Source of the DNA: Elysia crispata
Lineage: Eukaryota; Mollusca; Gastropoda; Plakobranchidae
DNA: 64,000 bases
Assembly: GCA_033675545.1 (NCBI GenBank)
Contig: JAWDGP010005047.1
Span: 1,131,001 to 1,195,000 of the forward strand
Direction: 5' to 3'
Part shown: piece after piece, positions 56,001-64,000 of the stretch
Layout: each line of letters begins with the position of its first letter
How positions within the stretch are numbered: position 1 is the stretch's first letter
The notes under the pieces: generated by a model
Database searches by the model: none
Told to the model about the DNA's origin: nothing
Seen by the model: the letters and a program-made list of their open reading frames with translations, nothing else
Program-made: the position numbers and the translations under genes

Positions 56001-59000
56001 TGTAACTTTTCATTTTCAATATTATGGTCTAAGAACAAATCTCAAAATGATTTATGAATTTTATTCATTCATGTTTCAATAGATTTAATTATTGTCCATT
56101 TTTTTTTTTTTTTGCAACACGATCTCCACATTCGCCTTTACTAATTTTTCAATTTGCATCATTTGACAAATAATTCTTCTTGTTGTTGAAAAAAAATGAG
56201 CACAGTTTTACCTTTGGAGTAAACATATGCTTAAGACCATCCAACGATCCTTCCAGAGTTATGCCACGGATGAAGAAAATTGTTAAGACAACATACGGGA
56301 AGGTAGCCGTTATATAAACCACCTAAAATTTTGAAAAAGATGAAATGAATAAATAAAATTCAATATATCTTGAAAAGTATGTGATATGCAAATTTCTAAA
56401 AGGAACTTCCTAAATAAACCATTTGGGACAAACAATGGAAAAAACTACTGTAAGCAAAATAAACATAAATATATAAAACATTCCGAGTACCTTTTAATAC
56501 TTATTTTTTTACCCCCCCCCCCCCCCTTTTCCTAAAAAAAAAAAAGAAAAAGAAAAGAAAAAGAAAAGGTGATTATGAAATGAATTAAACATTAGAAAAT
56601 CAAAATATTTTGAAAGTTCCAGGCAATTTTTAACCTATTCTGTCATATAGTGTGACGTTTGGACTACTAAATCTTGGACTAATAAAGACTAACCCGTGAC
56701 GAATGTGTACATCCGAGGTTGTGAAGAGAGCTCCCCACAGAGGCGTTGGGGAGACCAAGAGCTTACTTTCCCAGTTCAGACTTAAATCTCGACACAGTCG
56801 GATGATATCTTAATAATTCAACTAAACGAGAAAACCCAAAATGTTTATCTTGTATTTCTTATTGATTGGATAAGTGCTACACTTGTGACCCCGACGTGAT
56901 AGTTGATCTGGATTTTTTTAGATCTAGTTTTAAGCCTCCAACATTTCATTTCGTTATGTCTATCGAGGCAGTAGCACTTAAACTTCAAACTGTTTGGACG
57001 ACGTGCCCGTTGGCATGGTTTGTGCAAACCGAAGCACAGTCGTTGGCTTGGTTTGCGCTAACCGAAGCACAGTTTGCCTTACACAACATATCATCTGATG
57101 ACACAAGATACTTTCATGTTGTAGCTGCTCTAGACTCACAAACAGCAATTAGAGCTTTGTCAGTGATCGCCTCTCCAACAAATATGAGGCCCTTAAATCA
57201 TTTTTATTTTCGGCTTTCGGGCTTTCCGAAACAGAAAAGGCTAATACGTTATTAGACCTTAGCGGTTTAGGCGATAGAGAGCCCTCAGAACTCATGGACT
57301 CAATGTTTGCCCTCTAAGGGGACCATAAACTCTCATTTTTAAACATAAAATAATTTATATTCTTTCGACAACTACAGGAAAAAGTTCGTGTCTCCCTAGC
57401 AAACTCACCAAAAACAGATTTAAGAATGTTTTCCCTTGAAGCAGACAGAATTCTAGCTTCACTTAGTCCTGAGTGCAACTTGAGTGAATCGGCTGAGGTG
57501 AGCACAGTTTGCTGGTTTCACAGACGATTTGGGTCGAAAGCACAACGCTGTGACAGCATCTGTAAACACTATTCAAGTTTTACACATAATCATAGAGAAA
57601 CGCCAAAGCGCTACATTGTGCCGTTTCAACTTCAGAGAACCACAAACATACGCAGCTTTTTGTCACAGACAGCCTTTCTAAAAGGTGATTTGTAGTTGAC
57701 ACAAGAGCTCAAGTTCCTGTTACTCCAGCGTCTAAACTAGAAAAGAAAATAGGATCCAGAGGACCCCCTTTACAAGCTGCCAATGGTTCTACCATAACGG
57801 CTTATGGGACTCGCGTCGTTGGCCTTCATTTTGGTCAACGCAATTTCCAAGCTCGGCTCATCGCAGCAGATGTCAGCCGCCTGCTCCTTGGCGCTGATTT
57901 TTTACGAAAACACAAATTGCTTGTCGACATGAGGAACCGTCGCCTGATAAAAGCAGACACATTTTCAGGCATTCCCTGCTATGTCAGTGCAGTTACACCA
58001 ACCAACCTCGCGCTTGTCGAGCCTTCAATAATAAGTTCCGAAAACTCCTAAATAAATTCCCGGATCTGCTGAAACCAACATTTTCAACTGCGGAGGTTAA
58101 ACACGGTGTACATCACTTCATCGCAACTAAAGACCGTCCTGTCTTCGCCCGAGCTCGTCGCCTTGCTCCAGACAGACTAGCAATAGCCAAAAAGGAGTTT
58201 GCTGAGATGGAAAAGATGGGCATTATTAGGAAATCAAGCAGCCCATAGGCATCTCCTCTCCATAATGGTATCCAAACCAAACGGTGCCTGGCGTCCATGC
58301 GGCGACTGCAGAAAATTAAACGATTTAACCGCGCCAGATCGGTACCCCATTCCCCATATCCATGACTTCTCGGCCCGCCTGAAAGGAAAGACTATCTTCT
58401 CGAAAATCATCAGATTCCAGTCGCCCCTGAAGACATTCCTAAGACAGCAGTGATCACTCTGTGTGGGCGGGGGGAATTTTTGCGGATGCCTTTCGGCTTA
58501 AAAAGTGCTGCCCAAACGTTTCAAAGACTTATGGATTCTGTCCATCAGGAAATTGATTCAGCTTTCGTTTATCTTGACGTCATTGTAAGTTTGACAGAAA
58601 AGAAACACCTGAATGACTTAAAAGCTGTGTTTAGACGTTTGATAGATCATGGACTTGTAATTCGGCTTGAAAAATGTCTTTTCGGTGTCTCTTCCCTGGA
58701 ATTCTTGGGGCACCAAGGATAAAAAAAAAAAGGATCTAGTCCAATACAAGCCAAGGTTAAAGTCATCCAAACATTCCCCCAATCATCAATTATGAAAGGA
58801 CCACAAGAGTTTTTAGGTATGATTAACTTTTACCACCATTTTTGGCCTAACATTGCTGCCACCCTAGGTCCTCTTTACGGGGCACTAAAGTCATCCAAGC
58901 CTCGACAAAAGCTAGTGTGGTCACAAGAGATGAAGCAGTCTTTCCTAAACGGTAAAACTGCTTTGGCTGAGGCAGAAATGCTGGTCCATCCTTGCACTGA

Positions 59001-61096
59001 GTGCCCTTTAGCTCTTACTTCTGACGCTTCAGATATGGCCGTTGGCTCCGTCCTCGAATATTTTAACATTGGTCATTGGCAACCTTTAGCCTTCAGCCGA
59101 CAACTATGAAAAGCAGAAATAAAATACAGTGCTTTCGACCAAGTATATTTGGCAATTCGTCAATCCCGTTTCATGCTTGAAGGACGGAATTTCACCATTT
59201 ACACAGACCATAAACCATTAGTGCACGCCATGGCAAGAAGAGAGCTCACCACAGAGGTGTTGAGGAGACCAAGAGCTTACTTTCCCAGTTCAGACTTATA
59301 TCTCGACACAGTCGGATGATATCTTAATAATTCAATTAAACGAGAAAACCCAAAGGTTTATCTTGTGTTTCTTATTGATTGGATAGGTGCTACAATAGCT
59401 ACATTCACCAAAAACTGGATCAAAGTTATTTTAGATAAACTGTCATAGTGTGTATCCATAATACTTCGATTAAATTTTAAATTACTGTTTATGTTCCATT
59501 AAAAATCATACATGATCATAGTTCCTAAAAATTGTGTACATGTATTCTAAAAAAAATACTAAAAAAAAAATTTTAAAAAAAGTGAATACCTGATACAAGT
59601 TCAAATAATATTCTCTCACCTTTCCAGAGGACTTAATTCCCTTACAAATGCACAGATAAATGACTATCCAAGCAAAGATATGGCATCCCAACATCTTCAG
59701 CTTGATACCACCAGACTCGTCAATTCCAGAGGAAATGTCTAAGGCATTACGGTACCAGAAGTAGGACGTGGGACCTGAGATGTCGCATTCAGGAACCACC
59801 AGGGTCTCGTTGTCCTCTGTGGTGTAAGTAGGGCAAGTGGACCACGGCAAGGGGCTCTGGGGCGAGACAATAAGGTAAACATGTAAAACAACTTTATAAT
59901 GTAAATTGGGTAGCTAAGCCACGGATGGGGCTCTTTGAGCGAACTAAAGGCAAACCGCGCCGACTAAATGCATTTTTCGTGTTGAGTTAATGGCAATCGT
60001 CAAATGAGCCAGGAAAGATGGATAATTTAATACCAAAGCAGATGTTATGCAAGATATAATTAATTCATCTTTATGGTGTCAGCACAGTAACTAAGTTATG
60101 GATCTTTGGTGGAGATCATAAGGAGAAACGGAGTTGTTTGAGACAGAATAAAGAAAGTATTGTTAAGTCAATTTGACTTCTGTGATGTAAGGCTTGCGGC
60201 TAAGTCAGAAAAGTATGCTCTTTAATTAAGATGCACGACCAAGGTAATTTTATAAGAGCAGTGGACTTCAGGGGAAAAATACATAAAGTTAAAAGGCAGG
60301 CTGGTATCGAGTGGACCGAAGGATTTACTGTGGAAATTAGAAGTGAAAGAAGAGATGAAATTAGACTGTCATCGTAGTTGACGGATCGGTAACTGTAACA
60401 GCTTTTGAGATTTGATGGATTTTATAGACCAGGGAGGAAGTGACTAGGACATATAAGGTTTAAAAAGCAGCAGGTAGTTATATTTATCGTTCGTAGAAAA
60501 AAAAAAACGCAATATGGCTAAAGGGGTTTGGATAAAAGATAAAACGAAAATATAAGACCTGTGATGAGAGTGGTAAGTAGGCAATTTATTTTGAACAGAA
60601 AGAAAAAACATTAATTTTCTCAGAAGCGCAAATACTAATCTTGAGGATTAATTTTCGATCGAATTTCTTGTTTGTGGAATGAAAAGGAGCTCCTAATGCA
60701 GGAGAAACAAATAAAAAGAACTCCAAATATAGTTAGTTGCGAGAAAATGTTTCCACTTAAAGCAGGTTTTTTACATTTTCATTTAATAGTTGCAGTCCAC
60801 CCAATTGAAACCTTATCGACGTGAGCTGCTTTAAAAGTTGAAAGATGTTAGCATGGCACTCACCTGAAAGGAGTTAAAAAGGTAAAAGAAGCACCACATG
60901 ATAATGGCGTTGTAGTAGATGGCGATCATGAAGGAGGTGACAGCTGAAGCCAGGCCAAGGCCCCCTACCAGTGGATGGACTTGGTTCCACACGCCTACAC
61001 AGCCTAGGCGCATGCGTTGTCCAATAGCCAACTCAAGGTATAACACTGGGATGCCCTCTATAATCAACATCACCAGGTATGGGATTAGAAAGGCTC
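50047..61096 (-). CDS. SLC6 sodium-coupled neutral amino-acid transporter (B0AT-like), 3' ten exons
   Basis: A plasma-membrane symporter of the neurotransmitter:sodium family. Exons in transcript order: 61096-60864, 59856-59620, 56322-56212, 55641-55400, 54510-54315, 53020-52813, 52113-51954, 51575-51413, 50819-50614, 50197-50047 (stop 50049-50047). Phases agree at every junction. Motifs: [78 protein letters not shown] (TM6), [29 protein letters not shown] (TM8), [27 protein letters not shown] and [11 protein letters not shown]. Glycosylation sequons lie in two outer loops. The SYFWYR and [13 protein letters not shown] blocks fit SLC6A18/19 best; substrate is inferred. The exon(s) with TM1 and the sodium/substrate-site GNVWRFPY block are not in the window. 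A broken LTR element lies antisense in one intron. Confidence 0.88.
50290..50470 (+). mobile_element. Small LINE C-terminal relic in last SLC6 intron
   Basis: One frame reads [13 protein letters not shown] and [16 protein letters not shown], then a stop and NLKIYL. This is the same terminal block (LWN-LP, FK-LK) as in the CR1/L2-like copies. It is short and broken, and the assignment is by motif only. Confidence 0.5.
56507..56569. repeat. Poly-C then A-rich simple repeat
   Basis: A run of C, then T, then A/AAAAG repeats, in the SLC6 intron just upstream of copy 2. Confidence 0.8.
58199..59109 (+). pseudogene. Reverse transcriptase relic of copy 2 with damaged active site
   Basis: Blocks match copy 1 ([33 protein letters not shown]). 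The catalytic box reads YLDV at 58570-58581 where copy 1 has YLDD, and two or three codons after it are lost. A block of about 30 bases with the first catalytic Asp (copy 1: [12 protein letters not shown]) is also deleted near 58410. It cannot be catalytic. Confidence 0.85.
59236..59394 (+). repeat. Truncated 3' LTR of copy 2
   Basis: It starts inside the LTR at GAAGAGAGCTCACC and runs to the GCTACA end. The front of the LTR was lost in the internal deletion. Confidence 0.85.
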
Positions 61097-61099
61097 CTG

Positions 61100-62152
61100 C
61101 AGGGAAGAGGGATCAAAGACAATGCGTGGGATAATTAATCAATTGGCCTTACAAATTCTGCATCGAAGAAATTCCTTACTTGACATTGATAAGATAAAAC
61201 ACGGAAATGTAAAGAAGGTATAATAATTATTATCTTCCTTGCCATTTTGGTCACAGGGATAAAAGTCAGAGACTGGTACAGGGTTTCTGTATAGAGCCTT
61301 AAACTTAAGGGGAAGAAAAACGCGCAAGTTAACGGTTTTACGCAACGCAGCAACATACATGATAAAAATCGCTAAATAGTTTATGTTGACAATAGAATTT
61401 TTACAATGTTCATCATAGGCTAAACAGATTTTCAAAGTAAGTATCTAATACTTACGGTTCTAAAATGTGAGATATCCAAGGCGTGTGTTAGATTGTGGAT
61501 TTAGCAAAAATAGTTGTATTGGATTAACATTCTGTTCAGTTTGATTATTTCTTAATAAGCCTTGATTTTAAATTGAATGGTTTGCGACACTTCAAAACCT
61601 AAATAAAATTGCAGAAAGCTTTTGCTTGTAGACCGGAGAATTTTCTTTGAAAGACCTAAAATTCAATGAAATAGATTGTCTATATTGCCGTTCTACTTAA
61701 AAATATCTAATAATCTTGTAAGCTCATGGGATGTAGAGGTGAAGAGATCAGGCCGACTGATTCTATCTTACCAAAAAAGGACTCAATCTTGATCGCGTAT
61801 ACAACATGCCTCATTCATAAGTTCAATCAATTCTTTTATCAGCTCAGCTCTTTAAAGAAATTCTAATATCTTAATGTATAAAAGATTCCAAAGACCGCGA
61901 AAAGTACCTTCATTTTCTTTATTATGAATAAATGAATATAATACAGCAACAAAATTAAACCTCAGGCAGTTTATATTTGAAGATGATAAAGAGGTAGCTG
62001 CTTAAAACAGAAGGCCGTAGAACAGTGGGGGTTGTTCTGCAAGCATTGAGAACAAATAAAAGATAAATGAAATGAAATCCCTATATCTTGGATTTACCTG
62101 AAAGTAAATATTGGTTGTTTTATCATATTAATTTACTGTAGAGGTCGAGTGA

Positions 62153-62224
<72 letters not shown>

Positions 62225-63700
62225 GAGAGAGAGAGAAGGGGGTGGGGGTTCTGGAGACATTAACATTACCATAATAAGTGCATAGATTTCTAGATATAGC
62301 TAAGTACATATATGAGGATCAATAGATAAATTGAAAGACATGAAAAGAGATGAGTAAGTAATTAGACAGATGAACTGGCGGATTGTTAGATAGATGGATG
62401 GATAGATAAAATGACTAATACATGCAAAGCACTGACAAATAAGTTTCCCTTAGGTATCGCAAGTGCGTGACTTTGAACTAAAAAATATTGCTAGACCCTG
62501 AGACCTTCCTGTAAGGACAGATAACGAGAACAGTGAATGAGTCATTGTGCTATCTGTTGACAGCAAACAGACCCATCACTTTCTGGTTGCGTGGGCACGG
62601 TGCCGTCATTGTTAATTGACAGATCTCGCTGTTGACAGGCTTGGCTAACTGAAGCCATGGCGAAACCCAGGCTGCAGATTTAGAATTTATCTGCTACCCC
62701 GTCAAAGGTGGCTGAACATCACGTTGACATTAATATTGCAGTAGAAGTTTTGCATGCATTTAAGTTTTACATCTCGCTGACGAAGCGAAAAACTTATATG
62801 ACCAAAGGCACATAATTATTACATGCACACTCTATACTATAGCTGTCTTGCTTTGAGCGTGTCTGCCTTTTTTTCCCTTTCTTTTTAAGCTTTCATAAAA
62901 ATACTTCTAGGTGACCAAATCAAAAGACTGGGGAGTGCAAGGACATAGCGCCAAATACTCCGTTACTGATAGGAAAAACTCTTCAGCTTTTTATCAGCCC
63001 GAAAAACGTAACTATGCAGACCATTCAAAGGGGTTTGAAGCACTTTTCATGGAATGGATATAGAAAACAACCGATCTATGTCGTACTTGTGACATTCGAG
63101 TTATATTCTTTCATAGTTCATTCCTGTCATTGTTCGAAATCGACAAATTCGGATAATTGTTCATGTGATGACAATCAACTGTTTCGATATCTATGAATAT
63201 GTAATTATGGCGATGAAAGATATTACTGACAGCCAGCCCCCTAAATTTGCGCCCCTTCTCCTCCCCTGCCCCATTTTTTTGATTAACAGTCCTAGTTTCT
63301 AGTGTGGCTTCATAAAATTATTGAACATTATTCTTATCACAAAATACATGTTTTTTGGTGTTTTTTTTTTAAATAATCGGAAACTCATTAGTTGTCAAAT
63401 TTTCGTGGAGAGGAAGGAAAGAAGATGGGGATGGGGAAGGAAAAAGGGGGGGGGGGGTATAAAGAGTGATTAAGTACTAGATTTATTAGGCATATTTCGG
63501 CTATTTCTTCAGATTAAAAGTTGTACGCAGCCTTAACACTATGCATCCGAATGGCGGTTTTTACCTTCATTGAAAAGACACATACAGCACAGATAACTAC
63601 TAGAAGCTCTGTTCTGTATTACTTATTTTAAATGTGTAGCAGTTGTAGTGTACATAATGATATGAATAATCATAATTGAATGTCCCAGTGGAGGTTGATG
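61100..63700. other. SLC6 upstream intron/flank with (GA)n tract; no exon recognised
   Basis: The missing first transmembrane exon of the SLC6 gene was looked for on the minus strand and not seen. The stretch holds a GA microsatellite (about 62155-62236), GATA/GATG-rich DNA near 62330-62410 and a G run (63447-63458). Confidence 0.5.
62155..62236. repeat. (GA)n microsatellite
   Basis: About 40 GA units with one GT interruption near 62221. Confidence 0.95.
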
Positions 63701-63701
63701 T

Positions 63702-64000
<299 letters not shown>

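Larger units (their letters stand above)
56651..59394 (+). mobile_element. Second CsRn1-type LTR retrotransposon, internally deleted (copy 2)
   Basis: Same family as 32545-36867. Full 5' LTR 56651-56881 and ATAG duplications at 56647-56650 and 59395-59398. Trp-type primer site at 56883-56900, Gag CHCC finger at 57510-57563. Protease lacks the DTGA motif (reads VDTRAQVPV-like). RT frames at 58199-59109 are broken. RNase H runs to about 59235 ([11 protein letters not shown]) and then joins the 3' LTR directly. Integrase, the polypurine tract and about the first 75 bp of the LTR are missing. It is antisense to the SLC6 gene, between exons 59856-59620 and 56322-56212. Confidence 0.9.

Overview
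The window is nuclear DNA from an animal, most likely a mollusc and probably a gastropod. Genes are split into short exons with GT-AG introns. The DNA is AT-rich and full of long microsatellites and decayed transposons. AGATCTAG-type tandem repeats, common in gastropod genomes, recur in it. No bacterial operon, CRISPR array, rRNA or convincing tRNA was seen. The genus cannot be told from the sequence alone.

Four protein-coding genes were rebuilt by joining exons at splice sites with matching phase. (1) 402-4256, + strand: the 3' part of dysbindin (DTNBP1), a BLOC-1 subunit; its 5' exons lie before the window. (2) 12101-26975, - strand: a complete nine-exon, 402-residue F-box protein of the FBXO31 type. 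(3) 29877-42898, + strand: a complete eight-exon, 381-residue CCDC113 (CFAP263) axonemal coiled-coil protein. (4) 50047-61096, - strand: the ten 3' exons of an SLC6 sodium-coupled transporter closest to the B0AT amino-acid group (SLC6A18/19-like); its 5' exons lie past the window. Genes 1/2 and 3/4 are convergent. Genes 2 and 3 are divergent, with 2.9 kb between start codons. The four genes are not functionally linked; this is ordinary eukaryotic gene order.

Most of the remaining structure is mobile DNA. Two LTR retrotransposons of one Ty3/gypsy family carry hallmarks of the CsRn1 clade: a tRNA-Trp-type primer site and a CHCC Gag zinc finger. They lie in a CCDC113 intron (32545-36867, sense) and in an SLC6 intron (56651-59394, antisense to the gene). 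Both have 4-bp target duplications and both are broken. LINE fragments lie at 25128-25845, 38180-38913 (nested in an older LINE relic), 40855-41265, 48450-49275 and 50290-50470. A mariner transposase relic (about 5610-5850), a pogo/Tigger-like non-autonomous element (6102-6556) and a weaker terminal-repeat candidate (13827-15001) are in the 5' third.

Microsatellites reach 913 bp in one compound GA/TA tract (24000-24912). No wholly new biological system is evident. The most useful observations are the CsRn1-type elements, the nested LINE with its intact sister site, the cysteine-rich insert of the F-box protein and the giant compound microsatellite.
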